From positions 1 through 64,000 of the forward strand of contig NZ_GG688322.1 in the NCBI RefSeq assembly GCF_000156195.1: a stretch of 64,000 bases of DNA. The letters are read 5' to 3'. The position numbers and the translations under genes are program-made. The stretch comes from Bacteroides finegoldii DSM 17565. Its GTDB lineage: Bacteria > Bacteroidota > Bacteroidia > Bacteroidales > Bacteroidaceae. Below, one piece after another: positions 9,901-19,036 of this stretch; the first letter of the stretch is position 1; each line of letters opens with the position of its first letter. The notes under the pieces are model-generated. The model saw only the letters and a program-made list of their open reading frames with translations. It made no database searches and was not told the origin of the DNA.

Positions 9901-12465
9901 ATGAAAATCAAAGTTAGTAATGTGAATATTCCCAACTGGAAAGAGGTTACTGTGAAATCACGTATACCGGTAGAGTTGGAGAAGTTGTCTGAAATTGCAC
10001 GCAACATTTGGTGGGCATGGAATTTTGAAGCGACAGAACTGTTTAGAGATCTAGATCCGGAACTTTGGAAAGAATGTGGACAGAACCCTGTGCTGTTGTT
10101 GGAACGCATGAGCTATGAAAAGCTGGAAGCTTTGACAAAAGACAAGGTGATTCTGAGAAGGATGAATGAAGTTTATACGAAATTTAGAGACTACATGGAT
10201 GTGAAGCCGGATAGCCAGCGTCCTTCTGTTGCCTATTTCAGTATGGAATATGGTCTGAGCAGTGTCCTGAAAATATATTCCGGTGGTCTGGGTGTATTGG
10301 CCGGTGACTACCTGAAAGAAGCTTCCGACAGCAATGTTGATTTGTGTGCGGTAGGTTTCTTGTATCGCTACGGTTACTTTACGCAAACTTTGTCTATGGA
10401 TGGACAGCAGATTGCTAATTATGAAGCACAGAACTTTGGACAGCTTCCTATCGACCGTGTGCTCGATGCAGACGGCAAGCCATTGGTAGTAGACGTTCCT
10501 TATCTGGATTATTATGTTCATGCTAACGTGTGGCGTGTAAATGTAGGACGTATCTCTCTGTATCTGCTGGATACGGATAATGAAATGAACAGCGAGTTCG
10601 ACCGTCCTATCACTCACCAGCTCTATGGTGGGGATTGGGAAAACCGTTTGAAACAGGAAATCCTGTTGGGTATCGGTGGTATCCTGACTTTGAAAGCACT
10701 AGGTATCAAGAAAGATATTTATCATTGTAACGAGGGACACGCTGCACTGATCAATGTTCAACGCATCTGTGATTATGTAGCTACCGGATTGACTTTCAAT
10801 CAAGCTATCGAGTTGGTTCGTGCTTCTTCTCTTTATACGGTTCACACTCCGGTTCCTGCCGGTCACGACTATTTCGATGAAGGTTTGTTTGGCAAATATA
10901 TGGGTGGTTATCCTGCTAAAATGGGTATCACTTGGGACGACCTGATGGATTTGGGACGTAACAATGCCGGTGACAAGGGCGAACGTTTCTGTATGTCTGT
11001 TTTTGCTTGCAATACTTCTCAGGAGGTGAACGGTGTAAGCTGGCTGCACGGCAAAGTGTCTCAGGAAATGTTCTCTTCTATCTGGAAAGGTTACTTCCCG
11101 GAAGAAAGCCATGTGGGATATGTGACGAATGGTGTTCACTTCCCGACTTGGAGCGCAACGGAATGGAAGAAATTGTACTTTAAATATTTCAATGAAAACT
11201 TCTGGTTCGACCAGTCTAATCCTAAGATTTGGGAAGCTATCTACAATGTGCCTGATGAGGAGATCTGGCAGACTCGTATGACCATGAAGAATAAGTTGGT
11301 TGACTACATCCGTAAGTCATTCCGCGATACTTGGCTGAAGAATCAGGGAGATCCTTCGCGTATCGTTTCATTGATGGATAAAATCAATCCAAATGCATTG
11401 CTGATCGGTTTCGGTCGTCGTTTTGCTACTTACAAGCGTGCGCATCTGTTGTTCACCGACTTGGAACGTCTTTCTAAGATTGTGAACAATCCTGACTATC
11501 CGGTTCAGTTCCTGTTTACAGGTAAGGCTCATCCGCACGATGGAGCAGGACAGGGTTTGATTAAGCGTATTATCGAGATCTCTCGCCGTCCGGAATTTTT
11601 GGGTAAGATTATCTTCCTCGAAAACTACGATATGCAGTTGGCTCGTCGTTTGGTTTCCGGAGTTGATATCTGGTTGAATACTCCGACTCGTCCGTTGGAA
11701 GCATCCGGTACATCCGGTGAAAAAGCTTTGATGAATGGTGTTGTTAACTTCTCTGTATTAGACGGATGGTGGCTGGAAGGTTACCGTGAAGGTGCAGGTT
11801 GGGCGTTGACTGAAAAACGTACTTACCAGAATCAGGAACATCAAGACCAGTTGGATGCTGCTACTATTTACAGTATCCTTGAAACGGAAATCCTGCCGTT
11901 GTATTATGCTCGTAACAAGAAGGGATATTCTGAAGGCTGGATTAAAGTTGTGAAGAATTCTATCGCACAAATCGCTCCTCATTATACAATGAAGCGTCAA
12001 TTGGATGACTATTATAGCAAATTCTATTGCAAGCAAGCAAAACGTTTCCACGCTTTGGCTGCCAATGACAATGCGAAAGCGAAAGAAATCGCAGCATGGA
12101 AAGAGGAAGTGGTTGCTAAATGGGATTCTATCGAAATCGTATCTTGCGATAAGGTAGAAGAACTGAAGAAAGGCGATATCGAAAGCGGAAAAGAATATAC
12201 AATCACTTATGTAATCGATGAAAAAGGTCTGAATGATGCAGTAGGACTGGAATTGGTTACTACTTATACGACTGCAGACGGTAAACAACATGTTTACTCG
12301 GTAGAGCCGTTTAATGTGATAAAGAAAGAAGGCGACTTGTATACATTCCAGGTTAAACATAGCCTGTCGAATGCAGGTAGCTTCAAGGTGTCTTACCGTA
12401 TGTTTCCCAAAAATCCGGAACTTCCACATCGTCAGGACTTCTGCTATGTTCGCTGGTTTGTTTAA
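9901..12465 (+). CDS. glgP: Alpha-glucan (glycogen/starch) phosphorylase, GT35
   Basis: Releases glucose-1-phosphate from the non-reducing ends of alpha-1,4-glucan. The 854-residue protein belongs to the short-type alpha-glucan phosphorylases: an N-terminal DUF3417-like segment (about 1-110, [13 protein letters not shown]), the glycosyltransferase core, and a C-terminal extension of about 100 residues. The pyridoxal-phosphate lysine lies in [15 protein letters not shown] (about residues 600-614). It follows the GT3 synthase by 38 nt, so the two genes probably form one storage-polysaccharide unit. The C-terminal tail (from about 745) looks like a beta-sandwich and may bind glucan; that part is inference. 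Confidence 0.95.
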   Translation: MKIKVSNVNIPNWKEVTVKSRIPVELEKLSEIARNIWWAWNFEATELFRDLDPELWKECGQNPVLLLERMSYEKLEALTKDKVILRRMNEVYTKFRDYMDVKPDSQRPSVAYFSMEYGLSSVLKIYSGGLGVLAGDYLKEASDSNVDLCAVGFLYRYGYFTQTLSMDGQQIANYEAQNFGQLPIDRVLDADGKPLVVDVPYLDYYVHANVWRVNVGRISLYLLDTDNEMNSEFDRPITHQLYGGDWENRLKQEILLGIGGILTLKALGIKKDIYHCNEGHAALINVQRICDYVATGLTFNQAIELVRASSLYTVHTPVPAGHDYFDEGLFGKYMGGYPAKMGITWDDLMDLGRNNAGDKGERFCMSVFACNTSQEVNGVSWLHGKVSQEMFSSIWKGYFPEESHVGYVTNGVHFPTWSATEWKKLYFKYFNENFWFDQSNPKIWEAIYNVPDEEIWQTRMTMKNKLVDYIRKSFRDTWLKNQGDPSRIVSLMDKINPNALLIGFGRRFATYKRAHLLFTDLERLSKIVNNPDYPVQFLFTGKAHPHDGAGQGLIKRIIEISRRPEFLGKIIFLENYDMQLARRLVSGVDIWLNTPTRPLEASGTSGEKALMNGVVNFSVLDGWWLEGYREGAGWALTEKRTYQNQEHQDQLDAATIYSILETEILPLYYARNKKGYSEGWIKVVKNSIAQIAPHYTMKRQLDDYYSKFYCKQAKRFHALAANDNAKAKEIAAWKEEVVAKWDSIEIVSCDKVEELKKGDIESGKEYTITYVIDEKGLNDAVGLELVTTYTTADGKQHVYSVEPFNVIKKEGDLYTFQVKHSLSNAGSFKVSYRMFPKNPELPHRQDFCYVRWFV

Positions 12466-12519
12466 TTGAAAATGTAAGGTAGGGGGGAGGATTCTCCCTG
12501 CTACTTTAGATATAAAAAT

Positions 12520-12560
12520 TAGCCCCTGCAATCTCTGAGGATGCAGGGGCTAAATTTTTT
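12520..12560 (+). terminator. Bidirectional terminator between convergent genes
   Basis: The perfect 11-bp stem TAGCCCCTGCA (12520-12530) with TGCAGGGGCTA (12542-12552) has a T run on the plus side and an A run before it, so it can act for both strands. It separates glgP from the convergent thioredoxin-like gene. Confidence 0.88.
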
Positions 12561-12617
12561 CTGTTTGCTACAAAGAGCTTCAACACAGTTGTTCCACCAC
12601 AGATTAATAGCGGTGAC

Positions 12618-13721
12618 TTATTTTACAACTTCTGCTATTTTGGCTTGTAGTTCTTCTCCATGGAGACCACGTGCGATAATAGTACCTTCGCCGTCAATCA
12701 AAACAGTGTGAGGAATACTGTTTACAGCATAAAGTTGTGCACCTTCACTCTGCCAGAATTTAAGGTCGGACATTTGCGGCCAAGTCATGTTCAGCTTTTT
12801 GATGGCATCTTTCCATGCAGCGTCATCTTGGTCGAGAGATACACCTACGATTTCGAAGTTTTTACCTTTATATTTGGCATAAGTCTCTACCAGGTTAGGT
12901 ATTTCACGACGGCAAGGACCGCACCAGCTTGCCCAGAAGTCAACCAATACCACTTTACCTTTACCTACGTAATCCGATAGTTTTACAGGTTTTCCATCTG
13001 GAGTCTTCATCTCGAAATCAATGAATTTCGTACCAACGGCAGTTTTTTTCTGCTTGTCAGTCAGCTCTTTTATTCTCACGATTGCTTCATCGTTCTGAAA
13101 ATTAGCCGGGATTTGTTCCAGCAATTCTGTATTTTCGGCAGTGGAATTGTTGTAGAAAGTCTGTTTGAACAAGAATACTCCTACTGGGTTAGTAATATTC
13201 TTTTTTACAGCTTCTTTGATGGCATTGTCATATTGTTCCTCCAATTGAGCGCCTTCTTTCTGTTTCGCTTCTTTTTGTTCGTCACTCAATGTAGTGTCAC
13301 CCATTGCTTCATAGATGGCATTCATCTTTTTGTTGATATCATTGATCTGTCCTCTGAGTTCCTGGTAAGCGTCATTGTTGGCTGTACCGGTAGCAGAGTC
13401 ATCTTTTTTGCTTAAGGCAATATTGATCTTTCCGTTTTCGAGGAAGAAATCAATCATCAACGGTTCTCCGTTTACTTCGCAAGTGACATAACGGCTTACT
13501 ACCGAATCTTGTGTTCCTTCGAAAGTAAACGTACCCTTAGAGATCACAGCTGTATCGAGTTTGATCAGATTTCTACCATTAGCTTCTTGAAGATAAACGG
13601 TGTCACCATCGGCTGCACCTTCTACTGTACCTGTAACAACATAGCCGACTTTGTTTCCACCGGTACAAGCTACCATACCTAAGGCTACCGTTGCAATGAC
13701 TAAATGACTTAATTTTTTCAT
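12618..13721 (-). CDS. TlpA-family thiol:disulfide lipoprotein with DUF4369
   Basis: Predicted periplasmic, membrane-anchored thioredoxin-fold protein of the TlpA/ResA type. The N-terminus MKKLSHLVIATVALGMVAC ends in a lipobox with Cys19. Residues about 25-120 form the DUF4369 beta domain typical of Bacteroidetes, about 120-225 a helical linker, and about 230-367 the AhpC/TSA-TlpA domain with the redox pair Cys267 and Cys270 in WCGPC. Family members reduce or shuffle periplasmic disulfides; the actual substrate here is unknown. It is monocistronic, with an exact -7 box upstream and a shared terminator downstream. Confidence 0.92.
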   Translation of the reverse strand: MKKLSHLVIATVALGMVACTGGNKVGYVVTGTVEGAADGDTVYLQEANGRNLIKLDTAVISKGTFTFEGTQDSVVSRYVTCEVNGEPLMIDFFLENGKINIALSKKDDSATGTANNDAYQELRGQINDINKKMNAIYEAMGDTTLSDEQKEAKQKEGAQLEEQYDNAIKEAVKKNITNPVGVFLFKQTFYNNSTAENTELLEQIPANFQNDEAIVRIKELTDKQKKTAVGTKFIDFEMKTPDGKPVKLSDYVGKGKVVLVDFWASWCGPCRREIPNLVETYAKYKGKNFEIVGVSLDQDDAAWKDAIKKLNMTWPQMSDLKFWQSEGAQLYAVNSIPHTVLIDGEGTIIARGLHGEELQAKIAEVVK

Positions 13722-13753
13722 GCTTTTGTAAGATTAGTGAATAAATATTTATG

Positions 13754-13761
13754 CAAAGATA
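13754..13761 (-). promoter_or_regulatory. -7 box for the TlpA-like gene
   Basis: On the minus strand the sequence reads TATCTTTG, an exact TAnnTTTG match, 32 nt before the start codon at 13721. No good -33 was identified. Confidence 0.6.
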
Positions 13762-13835
13762 GATTATTTTTCTATCTGGCCTCGAAAAACACTGTTATAT
13801 TAGATTAACACGTAGGTGAAAACCGCAGAAATGTG

Positions 13836-13843
13836 TACCTTTG
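13836..13843 (+). promoter_or_regulatory. -7 box for potABCD
   Basis: TACCTTTG matches the sigma-ABfr -7 consensus. It lies 16 nt before the ATG at 13860, so the transcript would have a very short leader. It also rules out the more upstream in-frame ATG at 13833, which would lie before the transcription start. Confidence 0.6.
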
Positions 13844-13859
13844 CAACCCAAACTTTAGT

Positions 13860-15251
13860 ATGAATATGCAAGAAGATAAATCCATCATTGAGGTGAGCCA
13901 TGTATCGAAGTATTTTGGCGAGAAAACGGCATTGGATGATGTGAGTCTGAACGTGAAGAAGGGCGAATTTGTTACGATACTTGGACCTTCCGGTTGCGGA
14001 AAAACCACATTGTTACGTCTCATAGCCGGTTTCCAGACAGCTTCAGAGGGCGAGATCCGAATTTCGGGTAAGGAAATAACACAAACTCCTCCCCATAAGC
14101 GTCCGGTGAACACGGTGTTTCAGAAATATGCCCTGTTTCCGCATTTGAATGTATATGACAATATTGCTTTCGGTTTGAAGCTGAAGAAAACACCGAAACA
14201 GACCATTCAGAAGAAAGTGAAAGCAGCTTTGAAGATGGTAGGGATGACGGATTATGAATATCGTGATGTTGATTCTCTTTCCGGTGGCCAGCAACAACGT
14301 GTCGCTATTGCCCGTGCCATTGTCAATGAGCCGGAAGTATTACTTTTGGATGAACCTTTGGCGGCACTTGACCTGAAAATGCGTAAGGATATGCAAATGG
14401 AGCTCAAGGAAATGCATAAATCTTTGGGAATTACGTTTGTGTACGTCACTCACGACCAGGAAGAAGCGCTTACGCTGAGCGACACGATTGTTGTGATGAG
14501 CGAAGGAAAGATTCAGCAGATAGGTACGCCGATCGATATTTATAATGAGCCTATCAACTCGTTTGTGGCGGATTTTATCGGAGAAAGTAACATCTTGAAT
14601 GGTACAATGATTCATGATAAACTCGTTCGTTTCTGTGGTACGGAGTTCGAATGTGTAGACGAGGGGTTTGGTGAGAATGTTCCGGTAGATGTCGTGATCC
14701 GTCCCGAAGACTTGTATATTTTCCCTGTATCCGACATGGCACAATTGACCGGAGTGGTGGAGACTTCCATATTCAAAGGTGTACATTATGAAATGACGGT
14801 ACTTTGTGGTGGTTATGAATTCCTTGTGCAGGATTATCATCATTTTGAAGTAGGAGTGGAAGTGGGGCTGCTGGTAAAACCGTTTGATATTCATATCATG
14901 AAGAAAGAGCGTGTATGCAATACTTTCGAAGGGAAAATGCTGGATGCTACTCATGTGGAATTTCTTGGCTGTAGCTTTGATTGTACTCCGGTGGAAAACA
15001 TAGAACCTGACACAAACGTTAAGGTGGAAGTAGACTTTGATAAAGTGATTCTTCAGGATAACGAGGAAGACGGGGCGTTGACAGGTGAGGTGAAGTTTAT
15101 CCTTTATAAAGGAGATCATTATCATTTGACTGTGTTGTCCGACTGGGACGAGAATGTGTTTGTAGATACGAATGATGTATGGGACGATGGCGACCGCGTA
15201 GGTATCACTATCCCCCCGGATGCCATTCGTGTAGTTAAAATAACCGATTAA
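13860..15251 (+). CDS. potA: Spermidine/putrescine ABC transporter ATPase PotA
   Basis: ATP-hydrolysing subunit of the polyamine importer. Walker A is GPSGCGKTT (about residues 44-52), the ABC signature is [14 protein letters not shown] (about 140-153), followed by [11 protein letters not shown] as Walker B. The 463-residue protein is longer than Escherichia coli PotA (378): after the ATPase domain there are about 220 residues that look like two successive TOBE-type beta domains (about 270-350 and 365-463). The start is ATG 13860, chosen because the promoter box overlaps the upstream ATG. It is first in the potABCD operon, 11 nt before potB. Confidence 0.93.
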   Translation: MNMQEDKSIIEVSHVSKYFGEKTALDDVSLNVKKGEFVTILGPSGCGKTTLLRLIAGFQTASEGEIRISGKEITQTPPHKRPVNTVFQKYALFPHLNVYDNIAFGLKLKKTPKQTIQKKVKAALKMVGMTDYEYRDVDSLSGGQQQRVAIARAIVNEPEVLLLDEPLAALDLKMRKDMQMELKEMHKSLGITFVYVTHDQEEALTLSDTIVVMSEGKIQQIGTPIDIYNEPINSFVADFIGESNILNGTMIHDKLVRFCGTEFECVDEGFGENVPVDVVIRPEDLYIFPVSDMAQLTGVVETSIFKGVHYEMTVLCGGYEFLVQDYHHFEVGVEVGLLVKPFDIHIMKKERVCNTFEGKMLDATHVEFLGCSFDCTPVENIEPDTNVKVEVDFDKVILQDNEEDGALTGEVKFILYKGDHYHLTVLSDWDENVFVDTNDVWDDGDRVGITIPPDAIRVVKITD

Positions 15252-15262
15252 CAGGAAAGGAA

Positions 15263-16063
15263 GTGAATAAGAGGTTTTTAGTGTTTTTGTCATCACGTAA
15301 GAGTTGGACTCTCCCTTACATTATTTTTTCAGCGATCTTTGTGGTCATACCGTTGTTCTTAATTGTTGTGTATGCATTTACTGATGATAACGGTCATTTG
15401 ACGCTCGCCAACTTTCAGAAATTCTTCGAACATCCCGAAGCTATCAATACCTTTGTCTACTCTATCGGTATTGCTATTATCACTACTATTGTTTGTATTT
15501 TGTTAGGGTATCCCGCAGCTTGGATATTGAGTAACAGTAAACTGAACCGTTCTAAAACGATGGTGGTTCTGTTTATCCTGCCGATGTGGGTAAATATCCT
15601 GGTGCGTACGTTAGCTACTGTTGCCTTATTCGACTTTTTCAGTGTGCCGCTGGGTGAGGGGGCATTGATATTCGGTATGGTCTACAATTTTATCCCTTTC
15701 ATGATTTATCCTATCTACAACACTTTGCAGAAGATGGATCATAGTTATATTGAGGCTGCGCAAGATTTGGGAGCCAATCCTCTGCAAGTCTTTCTGAAAG
15801 CGGTTCTTCCACTTTCTATGCCGGGAGTCATGAGTGGTATCATGATGGTGTTTATGCCGACGATTTCGACTTTTGCCATTGCCGAACTGTTGACAATGAA
15901 CAATATCAAACTTTTCGGTACAACGATTCAGGAGAATATCAATAATAGTATGTGGAACTACGGGGCGGCGCTTTCGCTTATCATGCTGTTGCTGATTGCA
16001 GCTACTTCCTTGTTCAGTACGGATGATAAAGATAACGCTAACGAAGGAGGAGGATTATGGTAA
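15263..16063 (+). CDS. potB: Spermidine/putrescine ABC transporter permease PotB
   Basis: First membrane subunit of the polyamine importer, 266 residues and six predicted membrane helices. The EAA loop that docks to the ATPase reads EAAQDLGANPLQVFLKAVLP (about 171-190). Translation starts at GTG 15263, preceded by a good purine-rich site GGAAAGGAAG at 15253-15262, unusual for this genome. Its 3' end overlaps potC by 7 nt. Confidence 0.93.
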   Translation: MNKRFLVFLSSRKSWTLPYIIFSAIFVVIPLFLIVVYAFTDDNGHLTLANFQKFFEHPEAINTFVYSIGIAIITTIVCILLGYPAAWILSNSKLNRSKTMVVLFILPMWVNILVRTLATVALFDFFSVPLGEGALIFGMVYNFIPFMIYPIYNTLQKMDHSYIEAAQDLGANPLQVFLKAVLPLSMPGVMSGIMMVFMPTISTFAIAELLTMNNIKLFGTTIQENINNSMWNYGAALSLIMLLLIAATSLFSTDDKDNANEGGGLW

Positions 16064-16851
16064 AGAAGATACTGGCTCAGGCTTATTTATGGATATTGCT
16101 GTTGTTGCTTTATTCTCCTATTGTGATTATTGTCATCTATTCATTTACCGAAGCAAAAGTACTGGGCAACTGGACGGGCTTTTCCACTAAGCTTTATACC
16201 TCGCTTTTCACTACGGGCACACATCACTCTTTGATGAATGCCTTGATTAATACGATCACTATCGCTCTGCTTGCTGCAACCGCCTCTACGTTGTTGGGGA
16301 GTGTGGCCGCTATCGGCATCTTTAACATGAAATCCCGTTCGCGTAAGGCGATTGGTTTTGTGAATAGTATTCCTATTCTGAATGGAGATATTATTACCGG
16401 TATTTCGCTTTTCCTTTTGTTCGTTTCAGTGGGGATTACGCAAGGATATACTACCGTAGTGCTTGCTCATATCACTTTTTGTACACCATACGTTGTGTTG
16501 AGCGTTTTACCTCGTCTGAAACAGATGAACCCGAATATTTATGAGGCTGCCCTCGATTTGGGAGCTACTCCTATGCAAGCCCTGTGGAAAGTGATTGTTC
16601 CTGAGATTCGTCCGGGGATGATTAGTGGATTCATGCTGGCATTGACTCTGTCTATTGATGATTTTGCCGTGACTGTATTTACCATCGGCAATCAAGGATT
16701 GGAGACGCTTTCTACCTATATTTATGCCGATGCCCGTAAAGGAGGGCTGACACCGGAACTTCGCCCGCTTTCAGCCATTATTTTTGTTGTAGTGCTGGCA
16801 TTGCTTATTGCGATTAATTATCGGGCAGGGAAAGCGAAGAAAAAAGATTAA
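16057..16851 (+). CDS. potC: Spermidine/putrescine ABC transporter permease PotC
   Basis: Second membrane subunit of the polyamine importer, 264 residues with six predicted helices. The EAA loop is EAALDLGATPMQALWKVIVP (about 165-184). The start overlaps the end of potB by 7 nt and is preceded by GGAGGAGG, a strong ribosome-binding site lying inside potB. potD follows after a short gap. Confidence 0.93.
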   Translation: MVKKILAQAYLWILLLLLYSPIVIIVIYSFTEAKVLGNWTGFSTKLYTSLFTTGTHHSLMNALINTITIALLAATASTLLGSVAAIGIFNMKSRSRKAIGFVNSIPILNGDIITGISLFLLFVSVGITQGYTTVVLAHITFCTPYVVLSVLPRLKQMNPNIYEAALDLGATPMQALWKVIVPEIRPGMISGFMLALTLSIDDFAVTVFTIGNQGLETLSTYIYADARKGGLTPELRPLSAIIFVVVLALLIAINYRAGKAKKKD

Positions 16852-16883
16852 CGGATTACTAAATGTACTACTACGTAAATAAG

Positions 16884-18215
16884 ATGAAAAAGATAATTCC
16901 TGTTATCCTGTTAGTGTTGAGTTTGGCCGGGTGTTACAATTCCGGCGAGCCCCGTGAGCGGATTCTCAAGATTTATAATTGGGCGGATTATATCGGAGAT
17001 AGTGTACTCGAAGATTTTCAAGCGTATTATAAGGAGCAGACGGGGGAGAATATCCGTATCGTTTATCAGACATTCGACATCAACGAAATCATGTTGACAA
17101 AGATAGAGAAAGGCCATGAGGACTTCGATGTGGTATGCCCTTCGGAATATATTATTGAGCGTATGTTGAAGAAACATTTGCTTTTGCCCATTGATACGAA
17201 TTTTGCCCATTCTCCTAATTATATGCAGAATGTAGCTCCATTTATCCGTGAGCAAATCAATAAGCTGAGCCAACCGGGAGAGGAAGCGAGCCGTTATGCG
17301 GTATGTTATATGTGGGGAACAGCAGGAATCCTGTATAACCGTGCATATATTCCCGATTCGGTCGCAACCTCATGGGAGTGTCTTTGGAATAGGAAGTATG
17401 CCGGAAAAATACTGATGAAAGATAGTTATCGTGATGCATACGGTACTGCTATCATTTATGCCCATGCGAAAGAGTTGGAAGAAGGAACGGTGACGGTGGA
17501 GGAACTGATGAACGATTACTCTCCGCGTGCGATGGAGTTGGCGGAGAAATATCTGAAAGAGTTGAAACCGAATATTGTCGGCTGGGAAGCGGACTTTGGC
17601 AAGGAAATGATGACAAAAAACAAAGCTTGGCTGAATATGACGTGGAGTGGTGATGCGATATGGGCAATTGAGGAAGCCAATGCGGTAGGAGTGGACTTGG
17701 ATTATGTGGTTCCTGAAGAGGGGAGTAATATATGGTACGATGGTTGGGTGATTCCTAAATATGCGAAGAATCCGAAAGCAGCCAGTTATTTTATTAACTT
17801 CATGTGCCGTCCGGACATTGCTTTGCGCAATATGGATTTCTGCGGCTATGTAAGTTCGGTTGCTACTCCTGAGATTTTGGAAGAAAAGCAAGACACCACT
17901 CTCACATATTTTTCCGACTTGAGTTATTTCTTTGGGCCGGATGCCGATAGTATACAGATTGATAAGATACAATATCCGGATCGCAAAGTAGTGGAACGTT
18001 GTGCCATGATTCGTGATTTTGGTGATAAGACAAAAGAAGTTCTTGATATTTGGTCGCGTATCAAAGGAGATAATCTGGGAGTCGGTATCACTATCCTTAT
18101 TTTTGTTGTCGTTGCCTTGATGAGTGGTTGGATGATTTATAAGAGATGGCAACGTTACAGTCGCCGTAAGCAGCAGAGACGCAGAAGTAGAAGGAAAAAG
18201 ATAAAGAGGTCATAA
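16884..18215 (+). CDS. potD: Spermidine/putrescine-binding lipoprotein PotD
   Basis: Substrate-binding protein that delivers polyamines to PotBC. From ATG 16884 the protein (443 residues) begins with a lipoprotein signal MKKIIPVILLVLSLAGC; an in-frame ATG at 16863 would put seven extra residues before this signal and is less likely. The binding-protein core shows IYNWADYIGDSVLEDF near residue 33, the hallmark of PotD/PotF proteins. Unusually it has a C-terminal hydrophobic helix (about residues 394-414, ITILIFVVVALMSGWMIY) followed by a very basic tail rich in Arg and Lys. It is the last gene of the operon. Confidence 0.92.
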   Translation: MKKIIPVILLVLSLAGCYNSGEPRERILKIYNWADYIGDSVLEDFQAYYKEQTGENIRIVYQTFDINEIMLTKIEKGHEDFDVVCPSEYIIERMLKKHLLLPIDTNFAHSPNYMQNVAPFIREQINKLSQPGEEASRYAVCYMWGTAGILYNRAYIPDSVATSWECLWNRKYAGKILMKDSYRDAYGTAIIYAHAKELEEGTVTVEELMNDYSPRAMELAEKYLKELKPNIVGWEADFGKEMMTKNKAWLNMTWSGDAIWAIEEANAVGVDLDYVVPEEGSNIWYDGWVIPKYAKNPKAASYFINFMCRPDIALRNMDFCGYVSSVATPEILEEKQDTTLTYFSDLSYFFGPDADSIQIDKIQYPDRKVVERCAMIRDFGDKTKEVLDIWSRIKGDNLGVGITILIFVVVALMSGWMIYKRWQRYSRRKQQRRRSRRKKIKRS

Positions 18216-18233
18216 TGAATAACAAAACGCAGA

Positions 18234-18926
18234 TTAACGCCTTTTCATACTTCGAAGAACATCTTTAGTTCTTTTATCTACGCGGAGAGATTCGATCGTT
18301 TTCTGTAATGATTTATTATAGGTCCAGTTATCCAGCTTACTATGTTTCAGATATTCCATTGTCTTTTCGGGGAATTTAACGAAACAGATTGATATCATCC
18401 AAGCCATAGCCATACGTGCATAATAAGCGTCATGGCAGAATGAGTCGGTGTATTTCAACAGTAGGTCAATATGTTCTTCATCTATATAATGGAAAAGCAT
18501 TACAATTCCGAAACGTAACTCGAATTCTTGGGGGGATTTTAAATAAGGCTGTATAAATTGCCATACTGTTTCTTTTCCTTTTTTTACGGCAGTCTTCAGC
18601 TCGCTGCAAAATATGTCACAAACTGCCCAATTATCGATGCGGGGAACAAATCTCTTTACGTATTTCATTTGTTCGTCAAGTGCCGTTTTAGATCGTCCGA
18701 TAACCATTCCTTGAAGCATAGCTTCTTCATAAAACTTGGTATCGGTTGCCTCGATGAATATACGCCAATCATCTCTTTTGGCTATTTCTTTAGCCATTAC
18801 TCTCAGTTGTGGAATGCGTACACCTAGAATATTTTCCGTCCCGGGAACTAGGGCAGAATGGAATTCCTGATACTTGGAATCTACTAAAGTCTGTAACTCT
18901 TTTCGAATGTTTTCCGTTATAGTCAT
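18234..18926 (-). CDS. AlkD-like DNA alkylation repair protein
   Basis: A 230-residue all-helical protein of the AlkD/HEAT-repeat type. Characterised AlkD enzymes excise positively charged alkylated purines (3-methyladenine, 7-methylguanine) without base flipping. Family-type stretches include GVRIPQLRVMAKEIAK (about 35-50), FVPRIDNWAVCD (about 93-104) and YYARMAMAWMISICFVKFP (about 167-185). The gene is monocistronic; its promoter abuts the terminator of the fucose operon. Whether it has glycosylase activity or is one of the inactive paralogues cannot be decided from sequence alone. Confidence 0.88.
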   Translation of the reverse strand: MTITENIRKELQTLVDSKYQEFHSALVPGTENILGVRIPQLRVMAKEIAKRDDWRIFIEATDTKFYEEAMLQGMVIGRSKTALDEQMKYVKRFVPRIDNWAVCDIFCSELKTAVKKGKETVWQFIQPYLKSPQEFELRFGIVMLFHYIDEEHIDLLLKYTDSFCHDAYYARMAMAWMISICFVKFPEKTMEYLKHSKLDNWTYNKSLQKTIESLRVDKRTKDVLRSMKRR

Positions 18927-18949
18927 TTTTACATAACATGGTTATTTCA

Positions 18950-18957
18950 CAAAAGTA
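18950..18957 (-). promoter_or_regulatory. -7 box for the AlkD-like gene
   Basis: On the minus strand this reads TACTTTTG, an exact TAnnTTTG match, 24 nt before the start codon. It lies immediately next to the fucose operon terminator hairpin, so any -33 element falls inside that hairpin. Confidence 0.5.
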
Positions 18958-19001
18958 TAAAAAAAGAGTATGTCTTCCGAAAGAGGCATACTCTTTTTTT
19001 T
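18958..19001 (-). terminator. Terminator of the fucose operon
   Basis: An A-rich arm ending in AAAGAGTATG (up to 18972) pairs with CATACTCTTT (from 18987), with T runs on both sides. It lies 36 nt beyond the fucP stop codon and separates the fucose operon from the AlkD-like gene. Confidence 0.85.
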
Positions 19002-19036
19002 GCTTTCAAAGTAAAAGGTCGATATTTATCTTTATT

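Noticed and set aside
11758..12531. 257-codon open frame antisense to glgP
   Set aside because: It starts inside the terminator region and mirrors a conserved gene.
13833..13859. Upstream ATG as the potA start
   Set aside because: The -7 promoter box overlaps it (13836-13843), so it would not be transcribed.
14340..15296. 318-codon open frame antisense to potA
   Set aside because: Shadow of potA; no domain, no promoter box and Tyr/His/Ile-rich composition typical of antisense frames.
17370..18152. 260-codon open frame antisense to potD
   Set aside because: Shadow of potD with no recognisable family or start signal.
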